A stretch of 64,000 nucleotides of DNA. Origin: an uncultured Clostridia bacterium. GTDB taxonomy: Bacteria; Bacillota_A; Clostridia; TANB77; CAG-508. Made by a program: the position numbers and the translations under genes. The notes under the pieces are model-generated. The model saw nothing but the letters and a program-made list of their open reading frames with translations, made no database searches and was not told the origin of the DNA. Positions 39,805-50,738 of this stretch are shown in pieces. Position 1 is the first letter of the stretch; the number at the start of each line of letters is the position of its first letter. The stretch covers positions 150,408 to 214,407 of the forward strand of contig CANQLP010000001.1 of the NCBI GenBank assembly GCA_947624725.1. Reading direction: 5' to 3'.

Positions 39805-40593
39805 TTATGAATCCTTTCCTGCATTCTCTTCTAGCTTTTTTGCACTTTTTTTATTCAATTTTACTTTATCCTTAATAAATAAATGTATTGTACTCTTTAA
39901 CTTTTCCGTGCGTTTAATTTGCTCTTTCATATAAGCATTTAAATGTCCTTCTAGTGCCTTAACATTATTACTTATTGCAAATACAAATGAATATTTCTCT
40001 TTATTTTTAAGTGTTCTCTCTAATATAGTAGCTTTAAATTCTTCATATTTTACAATCAAGTTTTTCTCTTTTGCAAACTTATGTACTTTTACAACAATTT
40101 GTGTACTATATGCAATATCTATTATCATTACTCCAAAGAACATTCCTATAAAAAAGCTAAATGCTAAATTGTCTTGTAGCCAATATACCAAATTCATTAT
40201 GTGTGGATTTAAGAAGTAATAATATATTGCACCTAATATTCCCCAAATTAGCATATAAAGTGGGCATATAAGTCCATCTATATTTCCCCATTCTTCTGAG
40301 TAGTCCCACAATTTTACTCCCATACCTTTTATAAATATAATTCCTGCAATATATTCTATGCAAGTTACTGCAGTCATCATAATTAATATTACAATTATAG
40401 GATTTGCTTTTATTTGAGCCAATATGAAAAATATACATAGCCCAAATCCGTATAAAGGTAGATATGGACCTACTAAAAAGCCAGGGTTTATCCATTTTTT
40501 GTTTGATATTATTCTTCTAAAAAATAACTCTAAAACCCACCCGGTTACGCTTCCTATAAAGAATAGGAATGCGAGTATTAAAAACATATTCAT
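39805..40593 (-). CDS. integral membrane protein, putative ABC-transporter type IV family
   Basis: 262 residues with six hydrophobic helices in the first 175 residues (GWVLELFFRRI, GPYLPLYGFGL, WDYSEEWGNIDG) and a basic, coiled C-terminal tail. This pattern matches the PF06541-type membrane proteins of unknown role. Its stop directly abuts the dtd ATG, so the two are translationally coupled. Confidence 0.75.
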   Translation of the reverse strand: MNMFLILAFLFFIGSVTGWVLELFFRRIISNKKWINPGFLVGPYLPLYGFGLCIFFILAQIKANPIIVILIMMTAVTCIEYIAGIIFIKGMGVKLWDYSEEWGNIDGLICPLYMLIWGILGAIYYYFLNPHIMNLVYWLQDNLAFSFFIGMFFGVMIIDIAYSTQIVVKVHKFAKEKNLIVKYEEFKATILERTLKNKEKYSFVFAISNNVKALEGHLNAYMKEQIKRTEKLKSTIHLFIKDKVKLNKKSAKKLEENAGKDS

Positions 40594-40615
40594 TTCAATA
40601 ATATCTCCTTCTTGT

Positions 40616-43195
40616 TTATTCTGTTCTTAAAGCTTCTACTGGATCCTTTTTAGCTGCAAGTTTAGCAGGAATAAGTCCTGCAATCATTGTTAAGGCTACA
40701 CTTATTGCAACTAAAATTGCACCTCCCATAATTGGTAGACTTGCAATTCCTGAAACATTTGCTAGATTTTTAATTACGATATTGGCAGGAATGCAAATAA
40801 GTAGTGTAATTCCTATTCCAAGTAGTCCTGCAACTAAGCCGACAATTAAAGTTTCTGCATTGAATACTCTTGAAATGTCTTTTTTAGATGCACCTATACT
40901 TCTTAAGATTCCTATTTCCTTTATTCTTTCAAGTACTGAAATATATGTTATAATTCCAATCATTATTGATGAAACAATAAGTGATACACTTACAAATGCA
41001 ATTAATACATAGCTTATTACATTTATAATTGCTGTAACAGAATTCATCATAAGTCCAATCATATCTGAATATGTTATAACATTTTCTTCTTTTCCATCAT
41101 CTCTTTGCTTCTGATTATAGTCTTCTATAATATCAGTAATTGCTGTTTTTGAATCAAAATCAATAGGATAAATATATATTCCACTTGGCTTTTCTATATC
41201 AACTACTCCAAGCTTTTGCAAGTTTTTTTCATATGTTGCATCACTATTTTCTGAATATCTTTTCATAAGATCTGCAAGTTCTTCTTGGCTTAAAGATTGC
41301 ATATATTCTCTTTGCTCTGCTGATAAGTTAGCCATATTAAAGACTTGTGGTTCATCTGTAAATTCAAGTCCTGTAAAAATATTTATCTTTTCATTTTCCT
41401 TTTGCTCTTTTACGATTTCGCTTTCATTTATTTTGTCTATTACATATCTTTTTAGTGAAGACCTATAGCCGTACTCCTCCTGTCATAGCTGTTCCAACAC
41501 TTTCTTCATTAGGTTTAATAATTCCTACAACTTTTACATCAGGTGCCTCGTTTAAAAGTGCTTTCATATATTCCTCATCCTCTGACATGTCTTTCCAGCT
41601 GTTTCCGTCTTTTTTATAATATTCTGTATTTAAAACAAGTTTAAATGTAAGATCTAATAGCTGATCATAAGTATAACTTTGTACAGGCATTTCTTCTATT
41701 GTTTCACCATTTAATAGTTTTTTATATTTTTCAGTCAAGTCATCTGGATCAAGAAGTCCTAAAGAATATAATGTATAGTCACTTATTTTTTCATCACTAT
41801 CTAATATTAAAACTACTTCATTATATTCCTTTGGCCATTTACCTTGAATTAAGTCATATTGAGATTTAAGTAGTTCATCATTATCTAGCATTTCTTCCCA
41901 AACTTCATTTGTGTTCATAGGAGTGCTAAAGCTACTACTCATTTCTTGCATTTGTCCCATTCCAAGATTTTCCATGATTTGGTTAGGGGTAACTCTAACA
42001 ATAGATTCGCTATTTGCATTATTATTGTATAAGTTTATATCTAAATTATATCTATATTGCACAGCATTTGCATATTTTGAGATTTCAGAATTTTCTTCTA
42101 TATATTTTTTAAATTCAGATAAATTATTTGTGTTTGTTTGAGATGACATCATAGATAACATATCATTTACAAGTTGTCTTGAATATACTTTGCCATCTTC
42201 TTTTTCTTCTTCCTCTTTATTAGTCATTCCTTCTATTGTACTAAGCATATCAGAAATATCAACAGTTGTTTCTTGTAGCATTATAGGATATGATGACAAG
42301 GTATCTTCTTCAACTTTTGATATATAATTTTGTACACCATTTGATAATGCCATAATCGTTGCAATTCCGATTATTCCAATGCTTCCTGCAAAGGCTGTCA
42401 AAAATGTTCTTCCCTTTTTAGTCATCAAATTATTGAGGCTAAGTGATAAAGCTGTAAAAAATGACATAGATGTTTTTTTAGTATTATTTTTTCTTCTTCT
42501 TTCTTCTTCTTCTCCACTATATGGATTTGAATCATCCATTATATTTCCATCCAAAAGCTTTATTATTCTAGTAGAATATCTATCTGCAAGCTCTGGATTG
42601 TGTGTTACCATGATAACTAATCTATCTTGTGCAATTTCTTTAAGTAAGTCCATTATTTGTACAGATGTTGCAGAATCTAGTGCTCCTGTTGGTTCATCTG
42701 CAAGTAAAATATCTGGATTTCCGTACTATTGCTCTTGCGATAGCAACTCTTTGCATTTGTCCACCTGATAATTGATTTGGTCTTTTATTCATTTGCTCTT
42801 TAAGACCTACTCTTTCAAGTGCAAGCTTTGCTTTTCTTCTTCTTTCTGATTTTGAAACACCAGATATTGTAAGTGCAAGTTCGACATTTGCAAGTACAGA
42901 TTGATGTGGTATTAAATTATAGTTTTGAAATACAAAACCAACTGAATGATTACGATATGTGTCCCAATCTCTGTCTTTATAGTCTTTAGTAGATTTTCCA
43001 TTTATAATTAAATCTCCGTTTTGTATACTGGTCTAACCCACCTATAATATTTAAAAGAGTAGTTTTTCCACAACCTGATTGCCCCAAAATAGATACAAAT
43101 TCATTCTCTCTAAATTCTACATCTATTCCATTTAAAGCTCTAACTCTTTCTCCTCCTGCATAATAATCTTTTACAATATTTTTTAATTTAAGCAT
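40616..43195 (-). CDS. MacB-like ABC transporter, ATPase fused to FtsX-type permease, three CGG+1 sites
   Basis: ATPase domain first (GQSGCGKTT, LSGGQMQRVAIARA, ILLADEPTGALD), then a membrane helix, a large extracytoplasmic domain and three C-terminal FtsX helices (ERIKEIGILRSIGASKKDI). Skips: K-CGGA at 43016-43018 gives DQYTKGDLIING; V-CGGA at 42721-42723 gives ARAIVGNPDILLADEP; V-CGGC at 41469-41471 gives MTGGVGYRSSLK. 858 residues from the ATG at 43195. Substrate unknown. Confidence 0.92.
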
Positions 43196-43331
43196 ATAAA
43201 AATTCACCCTTCTTTATTTATATGAAAAAAATAAGCCTGATAATTCAAATTTTGTATATATATTTTAGCATTTAATATATGAATTTTCAAGCTTATTTTG
43301 ATTTAATTTAATATAATTATTTTCTATATTT

Positions 43332-44275
43332 CTAGCTTTTTTTATTTTTCTCTTGAGTATTAATTATTTTTTCTACTTCTTCTTTTGATAAATTTACCAC
43401 TCTTGAAATAAACTCTATATCTGCTCCTTCTTTATGCATATTTAAAACTACTTCTTTTTGCTTGCTTTCTATTCCTTCTTCTCTGCCGCTCTTCTCTTCC
43501 GTGCTTTCCTTCCTCGTTTTTCTCCTCTTGCTAAACCTGCATCATACCCTTCTGCTCTTATTCCTTTCATATCTCTTATGTACTTTATTCTCTGTTCAGC
43601 AAGCCACTTTTCTCTACTTCCTCCTTCTAGTCTCTTTAGTAACTCCTGCACATCTATTGTCTCTTTTACCTTTTCCATTTCTTCCTCCTCCATTCTTTTT
43701 GGATTCTTTATCAGCTTTCCCCATATCGCTAGCTTATCTTCTTTATCTATCTGTCCTCTTTTTCGCATTTCCTCTAATTTTCTTAAATTTATCTCATGTA
43801 TCTCTACTATGTTTGAATATTCTTCATGCTCATCGTCATCATATCTATATTTTGCCTTTATATGATATGTTCCTCTATCTTTAAACTTTTTATCTTTATA
43901 GTCTTCTATCTCTATGTATATTACTTTATTCAAAAGTTCATATTGTTCGCTCTCCTGTATTTGGTCCACCAGTAATTTTGAAATATAAAACATCCTTCTC
44001 TGTTCCATTCCTTTTTCTTTTCGCACTTGCATCTCCACATCTATTATCGTCATATCATCAAGTACTACTTTTACATCCAGCACTCCCACTTTGTCTAACT
44101 TCAAATCTTTTTCTAATATTGGGCTCTCTGTCAGTTTTATACTTCTTATCTTCCTTCCTATTATTTCGCCAATTAATGCTTTTGTTATTTTCTCATTTCC
44201 TTTATGGCCAAATACTCTCTTAAATACATAATCATTTGTTAGTAACATTACTTCTTCGTTTTTTCTTTCTGTCAT
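43332..44275 (-). CDS. Rpn-family PD-(D/E)XK nuclease, two CGG+1 sites four codons apart
   Basis: Recombination-promoting nuclease/transposase-like protein: TNDYVFKRVFGHKGNE, LDVKVVLDD and IDVEMQVRKE carry the nuclease core. At 43499-43501 (A-CGGA) and 43486-43488 (E-CGGC) two skips give RKA-GREE-GREE-GIES, completing a GxxxG-type repeat, and the frame then runs to a stop at 43332 (313 residues). One shift alone would leave the tail out of frame. Confidence 0.88.
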
Positions 44276-44445
44276 ACTATGTACATTGCTCCTTTCATTA
44301 TTATATCTTAACTTATTAGTTTAATCAAGATATAATTGTTAAATTGTAAATTTTTTTTGAATTTTTTGGCGAAATGCCAAGAATTAATTTTTTGAATAGT
44401 GAATTTTAAAGACTTCTCACTATAATATAAAATAAAAAATAATAA

Positions 44446-44470
44446 CAAGCTTACTTAAAATATAAGCTTG
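44446..44470 (-). terminator. terminator of the pilin-FGE gene
   Basis: The stem CAAGCTTA/TAAGCTTG is followed in the minus direction by a long AT/T-rich run. Nothing else is seen in 44276-44556. Confidence 0.65.
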
Positions 44471-44556
44471 CTATTACGTATATCACGCTTTTGATTCCAT
44501 GTCAAGTAAAATCGTTCGACAAAATTCGACATTTTGGTAATTTCTGGTAAATACTA

Positions 44557-45904
44557 CTATAAGTAAAGCACGACACGAAAACCGACATAAAAGAAAGTAT
44601 GGGTTACCGGGTCAACGCCACTGCGATCGCAAAGTGGAGCAAAAGGAGCATTACTATAGAAGCCACCACCACGACGGACAGCAAAAGAACTGCCGTCTAC
44701 ATTATGTTTGCCTGTTTCTGTTGTCCACTCCCACATGTTTCCTGCCATATCATATATGTTTTTTAATTTGGTATTGTCAAGAGAACCTGTATATACTTCA
44801 TAATAGTTTGTACCAGTTCCTTTTGGTTGGTTTATATCAGAATCTGCTTTTTGATAATTAGCTCCTGTTATCCATCCTCCATCATATGTGTGTTTTATGT
44901 ACATTGTACCAGCTGGTATTGTTCCTGTGCTTGAATAATAATTTCCTACACTACTGCTGTCATCCATTGTTTTTGCTTTATCATTTATCCAATTTACTAT
45001 CGTATCCCATGCTGTTCCGTCTATTAGATGGCTCTTTCCATCTACCATTAACTTTGCTGCCTCACTTGCTTTCTCTTGTGATATCCAACTCCAACTTGGT
45101 GTATTCTTCTTACTTACTGGAGCTATATCTCCTACATTTCTTATACTTCCATCTGTACCTGAGGTAAATGCATTTTTATTATATTGTGGTTTATATGCTG
45201 TTTTTACTGCTTCATTATAAAAACTTGCTGTTTCTGGTATTCCTGCTTCAAATCTTGCTACATAAAATCCTCCATATGTATCTACGCTTGTATTTCCATA
45301 ACTTTCTGCTGCTGTGTCTGTCCAATCATTATAATTTCTATAATAATATGTTTTCCATCCAGCACTATCTGTTTTAACTGTTCCTGCATCGCTTTTATCT
45401 TCTCCTGTATAGTTATGATTTTCATATTTTGTTACAGATTCTTTTGTATTTGGGTCCTTCCCATCCGTACTACATGGTACCCATACAAATTGGTTACCTT
45501 CTTTATCCTCTATTACTAAACCTTTATTTACTTCATCTTTACTTGGTGCTTTTGTTCCATCTCCCCAACTTGCTCCATCATTTACTGCTTTAAATCCTGC
45601 TGGTATTGTTGGGTTATAGCTTCCTTTTGCTCCTCCATCTATTGTTCCTGCTTCCTCAAAAAATCCTCCACTTTGTATATTTCTATATACTCCTTCTAAT
45701 CTTTTTACATAATTCTCCATTATCTTACCTTCATACTCCTGTGCCTGTGCATAATTTTGTGATGCACGCGTTGCGAGTCCAATAAAATTTCCATTTGTTA
45801 ATGCTGTAATCGAAATTGCAGCTAGTATTATTAATATTATTATTGTTATAATTAAGGCAACTAGTGTAATTCCGTCCTTCCTTCTTTAGTTTGTGTTTTT
45901 CCAT
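44557..45904 (-). CDS. prepilin-like protein with C-terminal formylglycine-generating-enzyme fold, one CGG+1 site
   Basis: Start ATG at 45904 behind AGGAGG. N-terminus MEKHKLKKEGGITLVALI is a type IV prepilin signal followed by a hydrophobic helix. The frame breaks exactly at the peptidase site: EG-CGG-A (45872-45874), where the skip supplies the -1 Gly. After about residue 60 comes an FGE-sulfatase (SUMF1) fold: NMWEWTT, RRGGGFYSN and YVGFRVVLYL. 448 residues. The last 40 codons are richer in GC and in NNC/NNT codons than the body. Confidence 0.85.
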
Positions 45905-46070
45905 TTTCTTTTCCTCCTTTGATTTTTTATTTATATTATTTTTAAACATTAAGGTCTTTTTTCCACGCCAAAAAGACACATGAACTTTTTTCACGCGCTA
46001 CTTTTGCATATCAAAAATAGCCCACAAAATTCATGTGTCTTATTAAAATTTTCGTATTCTAAATTATCCC

Positions 46071-46139
46071 CTAAACTATCTGTGTGTGTGTGTGTGTGTG
46101 TACAGCTGCAAGGGTTCTAGCGTTTGTATTTATTTTCAT
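46071..46139 (-). pseudogene. short flagellin-like start running into a TG repeat
   Basis: An ATG behind GAGGAG opens MKINTNARTLAAV and then runs into the dinucleotide repeat, ending after 22 codons. The start resembles the first residues of flagellins. In another frame beyond the repeat, 27 further codons are open. It could be a remnant or a repeat-switched mini-ORF. Most of the rest of 45905-46226 is a hairpin with arms AGACACATGAA/TTCATGTGTCT. Confidence 0.35.
46081..46100. repeat. TG dinucleotide microsatellite, ten units
   Basis: Ten uninterrupted TG units, placed inside the short ORF at 46071-46139. It is the only dinucleotide tract of this length noticed in the window. Confidence 0.9.
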
Positions 46140-46226
46140 TTTATACTCCTCATTTGTTTGAATCTAATATTCTATGCTACAATTTTACCAATACATAAAA
46201 CAAAAGTCAAGAAAATTTACTTAATA

Positions 46227-47949
46227 TTATAAACTTTTCTCATTAAGTTTTAGCTTCTTCATTTCTTCAAATCTCTTAATCTTATTAGTCGTAGTCTTCG
46301 CAAACTCCATATTCGTAAGTATCATATTTTTAATATACTTATATTTTGGAACTAGCTTATTTGCTTCCTTTACCTTATCCCATATAGTATTTTTTATCTG
46401 TTCCATACTAAAGCCTGGATACTTACTCTTTGCAACTTCTTCGTCATATTTTATCTTAACAGACAAAACCAAATCATCTTTCTTTGGAAGTCCAAAGACA
46501 AAGCAATCTTCTACCAAATCTATTTTATTTATATTTTCTTCTATCTCTTCAGGAAATATCTTTTTACCATTTTTAAGTACTATTGTATTCTTCTTTCTTC
46601 CAGTAATATAAACAAATCCTGCATTATCTATATATCCATAATCTCCTGTGTAAAACCAGCCATTTTTTATAGCCTTTTTAGTCGCTTCTTCATCCTCATA
46701 ATATCCTAGCATTACATTAGGTGCTTTTACAACTATTTCTCCTATTCCTTCTTCGTTTTTATCTTCTATCCTTATCTCCACATTTTTCATAGGGAAACCA
46801 ACAGATCCATATCTTCTATATTTGTAATTTTCTGCACAAAGAACTGGTGCTGTTTCTGTTAAGCCATAGCCTTGAACTGTAAGTATTCCGAAGATCATTC
46901 AAACCTTTTTCTACATTTTTATCAAGCCCTGCAGCACCACTAATAACAAACCTTAAGCCTCCAAGTCCATCTATAATTTGTTTATATACTTTTCTTCTTA
47001 TATCAATTCCAAATTTTAAAAGAAAATTCGTAAAAACCTTTGCGACTTTAATTAATTTTGTCTTTTTTTGTCTTGCAATTTCTTCCTCTATCTTTTGATA
47101 AATTTTTTCTATCAAAAGAGGTACTCCGACAAAGAATGTAACATGATATTCCTTAAGATTCTGAGCAATATATCTTAAGCCATCAGGGAAAACAGTTGTA
47201 ATTCCTGAGCTAAGCATAATTAGTTGTCCAGTAGAGCCAAAGGTATGATGATATGGAAGCACAGCTAAATTTACATCTGTACTTCTAAAATCTTCTACAA
47301 GTTGCATATCTGATATATTTCTTGCAATATTATATTGTGAAAGCATAACTGCTTTTGATTTTGATGTAGTACCAGAGGTAAAAACTAAACTTGCCATTTT
47401 TTTATCATCTATTTTGTAGTCTAAAAATTCTCTATCGCCATTTTTTAATTTTTCTTTTCCTATATCTACTATATCTTTTAAATACTTCGCATCTTCTATT
47501 TTATCCATACAAATAAAGGTTTTAAGGTTTGATTTTCCCTCTCTCTTTATTTTATTTATAATCTCTGAGTATTTTTCTTCATAGATTATGCTATCAGCTT
47601 TACTCCTTAGAATTGAATTTTCTATTTCAATATCAGTAAGTCCTTTATCTAGTGGAACTGCACACATACCTCCAAAAAGGATTGCTACATAACTTAAAAC
47701 CCACTCATATCTATTTTTTGATAGTATTGCAATTCTTTTATCTTTAAGTCCCATTGAAAATAAGCCTGCTCCAAAATTATTTACCTCTTCTACAAAGTCC
47801 TCATATGTTATGTCTATATACTTTGTTTCTTCTCCATTTTTTTCCTTTAGCCTAAATGCTACATTTTTAGGGAATCTTTTTACAGAATAATAAATTATAT
47901 CTTTAATATTATCAAATACAGGATAATCAAAAAATGTTTTATATCGCAT
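46227..47949 (-). CDS. AMP-forming acyl-CoA synthetase, one CGG+1 site
   Basis: Long-chain fatty acid-CoA ligase type. The AMP motif is SLVFTSGTTSKSKAVMLS, with YTGDYGYID and GRKKNTIVLKNGK further on. The frame breaks at LNDL-CGG-A (46888-46890); the skip gives NDLGILTVQGYGLTETAPV, the conserved GYGxTE motif. 573 residues. Its in vivo substrate is not evident from the neighbours. Confidence 0.93.
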
Positions 47950-48158
47950 AATAAATTCCTTTCTATAAGCATAAAATCCTAGAAATATTATTCACTCTTT
48001 TTTTAAACTTTATGCTCTTTCTAATCTAGTATTCGATACTAGATTATCATATGTATAATATTGTGTCAAGTGGTTTTTGGTAATATTAATTAATTTATTA
48101 TTAATTTTGTATAAAACTCCCAATAATGGAAACAATTAAATTAGGTGGTGATAATTTT

Positions 48159-48332
48159 ATGACTAGCAAAGAATTATTATATGTAGAAGATGCTCTAGGA
48201 CATGAAAAATTTATGAAATCATGTACTAAAAAAGCAAGTACACAATTGCAAGATGCAACACTTTCAAGCTATATGGCAGAACTTGAAAAAACACATACTG
48301 CTTTATATGACAAATTTTATAGTTTATTTTAA
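48159..48332 (+). CDS. small CotF-like spore coat protein
   Basis: 57 residues from the ATG at 48159 (AGGTGG ten bases upstream; the ATG at 48126 lacks a site). Helical, with SKELLYVEDALGHEKFM as in short CotF/YhcQ-like coat proteins. It is directly followed by a second CotF-type gene. Confidence 0.75.
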   Translation: MTSKELLYVEDALGHEKFMKSCTKKASTQLQDATLSSYMAELEKTHTALYDKFYSLF

Positions 48333-48350
48333 CTGGAAGGGAGTTTTTTT

Positions 48351-48602
48351 ATGGAAGACAAAGATTTAATGGAAAGTGAACTTCTAACAATTAAGGGCGT
48401 TTGTGATTTATACATGCACGGAGTCCTTGAATCAACAACTGCAGAAGTTCATGCAGCTTTTAAAGATGCACTAAATACATCACTAGACATACAAAACAAA
48501 ATTTATAACTTGATGGCAGAAAAAGGTTGGTATAAAACAACTGAAGCAGAACAGCCAAAACTCGATACTGCTAAGCAAAAATATGCAAGTGAATGTTGCT
48601 AA
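48351..48602 (+). CDS. CotF-family spore coat protein
   Basis: 83 residues with the CotF pattern HAAFKDALNTSLDIQNKIYNLM and MAEKGWYKTTEAE. It ends SECC. GGAAGGGAG precedes the ATG. Co-transcribed with the smaller coat gene 18 bp upstream. Expected in the spore coat. Confidence 0.85.
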   Translation: MEDKDLMESELLTIKGVCDLYMHGVLESTTAEVHAAFKDALNTSLDIQNKIYNLMAEKGWYKTTEAEQPKLDTAKQKYASECC

Positions 48603-48606
48603 TTTT

Positions 48607-48646
48607 AAAAAAGCACTTTATGGCTAAAACATAAAGTGCTTTTTTC
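48607..48646. terminator. bidirectional terminator
   Basis: A stem of AAAAAAGCACTTTATG pairing with CATAAAGTGCTTTTTT, between the coat genes and the convergent ABC gene. Confidence 0.88.
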
Positions 48647-48648
48647 TT

Positions 48649-50538
48649 TTATTCTAGTTCAAATGCTCCAGTATATAACTGATAATATACACCTTTTTGA
48701 GCAATTAGTTCATCATGTTCTCCTCTTTCTATTATATTTCCATGGTCAAGAACCATTATTGCTTTTGAATTTCTAACAGTTGAAAGTCTATGTGCTATTA
48801 CAAATACAGTCCTTCCATGCATTAATTTATCCATACCCTCTTGTACTATTTTTTCAGTTCTTGTATCAATGCTAGATGTTGCTTCATCTAATATCATAAC
48901 AGGTGGATCATTTATTGCAGCTCTTGCAATAGATAGAAGCTGTCTTTGTCCTTGAGAAAGACTTGCACCGTCTCCTGAAATTAGAGTATCATATCCATTA
49001 GGAAGTCTTATTATAAAGTCATGAGCATTGGCAAGTTTTGCAGCACTTATTACTTCCTCATCTGTTGCATCTGCTTTACCATATTTTATATTATCTTTTA
49101 TAGTTCCTGTAAATAGGTTTGTATCTTGCAAAACCATTCCAAGAGAACGCCTTAAATCGTCCTTTTTGATTTTGTTTATATTTATTCCATCATATCTGAT
49201 TTTTCCGTCTTCTATATCATAAAATCTATTAAGCAAATTTGTAATAGTTGTTTTTCCTGCACCTGTTGCTCCAACAAATGCTATTTTTTGACCGAGGTTT
49301 TGCATAAAGAGTAATATTATGAAGAACTGTCTTTCCTTCCTCATAACCAAAATCTACATCATGCATTTCGATATATCCTTTAACTTCTACATATTCTAGT
49401 CTTCCATCATGATGAGGATGTTTCCATGCCCAAATTCCAGTTCTTTCTTCAGTTTCTGTAAGCACACCATTAACATACTTTGCATTAACTAAAGTTACAT
49501 ATCCATTATCTTTTTCTGGCTCTTCATCCATAAGTTCAAATATTCTTCCAGCTCCTGCAAGTGCCATAACTATTGAGTTTAATTGCTGAGATATTTGACC
49601 TATTGGTCTTGAGAATATTTTGCTTAATTGTAAAAATGAAACTATAAGACCAATAGAAATGCCACTTGCACCTCTTGTCATCAATACTCCTCCTACAATT
49701 GCAACTAATACATATTGTAGGTTTCCAATTGCAACTAATGTAGGCATCAATATATTAGCAAATTTATGTGCTTTATATGAATTTTCTAAAAGTTCATCAT
49801 TAATTTTATCAAATTCTTCCTTTGCCTTTTCCTCATGACAAAATACCTTTACAACTTTTTGTCCATTTATCATTTCCTCTATATATCCGATTTACTTTTC
49901 CAACAGACCTTTGTTGTGATACAAAGTATTTTCCACTTTTCCCTGCTATAAATTTAGTTACAATTAATATTAATACCAAAACTGCTATAACAACTAAAGT
50001 AAGCTGCCAGTTTGACACAATCATTGCAATAAATACTGTAACTATTGTGATAACTGATGCAAGAAGTTGTGGAAAGCTTTGTGCTATCATCTGCTCTAGT
50101 GCATCTGTATCGTTTGTATAATGGCTCATTATATCTCCATGAGTATGTGTATCAAAATATTTTATAGGTAATCTCTGCATTTTCTCAAACATTTCATCAC
50201 GAATTGTTTTTAATGTGCCTTGAGATATCTTTACCATTAATCTTGTATAAAAGAAAATTGTTATAACACCGAACTGCATAAATTCCAATCATTACAGTCA
50301 CTGGAGTTATTAATGTCATATAATTTGGATTGCTTACTCCAATTAGTGGGGCAATATATTCATCTATCAAAGTTTGTAGATATAAAGAGCCTGCAACTGT
50401 TGCAACTGTATTTGCTATTATGCAAAATGCCACTATTACAAGTCTTAACTTATTATTCATTCTAACATAATTAAAAAGCCTCTTAACTGTACCCTTTTTT
50501 ACTTTAAGACTATGGGCTTTATTCTTGTTCTCTTCCAT
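48649..50538 (-). CDS. ABC exporter half, catalytic subunit, three CGG+1 sites
   Basis: Membrane domain followed by ATPase: GATGAGKTT, SQGQRQLLSIARAA, MILDEATSSID (catalytic Glu present). Skips: V-CGGT at 50269-50271 gives GIYAVGVITIFFYTR; N-CGGA at 49887-49889 gives GKVNGYIEEMINGQK; P-CGGT at 49292-49294 gives YAKPGQKIAFVG, just before the Walker A. 628 residues. It pairs with the degenerate half encoded upstream (50739-52472). Confidence 0.94.
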
Positions 50539-50598
50539 TTTTACCTTCTTTCCTTTCTTTCCTTTTCCTAAAAATGATTCAAAAGCAGTATCTAGCTG

Positions 50599-50720
50599 TT
50601 TGGAAGTAATATATAAATATTACGAAGCGACGCGCAGGGAAGCTCCATCGAAACGGAAACGACCCTAGGCGAATGGCGAAGCCAGCAAGGAGCAAGTTAG
50701 ATTTATATATTACTTCCAAA
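50599..50720. repeat. large hairpin with GC-rich core (element B)
   Basis: Perfect 20-bp arms (50599-50618 and 50701-50720, TTTGGAAGTAATATATAAAT and its complement) enclose an 82-bp core far richer in GC than its surroundings. It lies between the two ABC genes. The arm sequence differs from elements A and C although the layout is the same. Confidence 0.7.
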
Positions 50721-50738
50721 GATAGGCAGAAAATTGAT

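Noticed and set aside
40157..40495. ORF on the minus strand inside the membrane-protein gene
   Set aside because: It is an alternative-frame shadow of the 262-residue membrane protein, with no ribosome site and atypical composition.
43238..43310. Separate repeat element after the MacB-like gene
   Set aside because: Only an imperfect AT-rich hairpin (AATAAGC.../...GCTTATT); an ordinary leader or terminator structure is enough to explain it.
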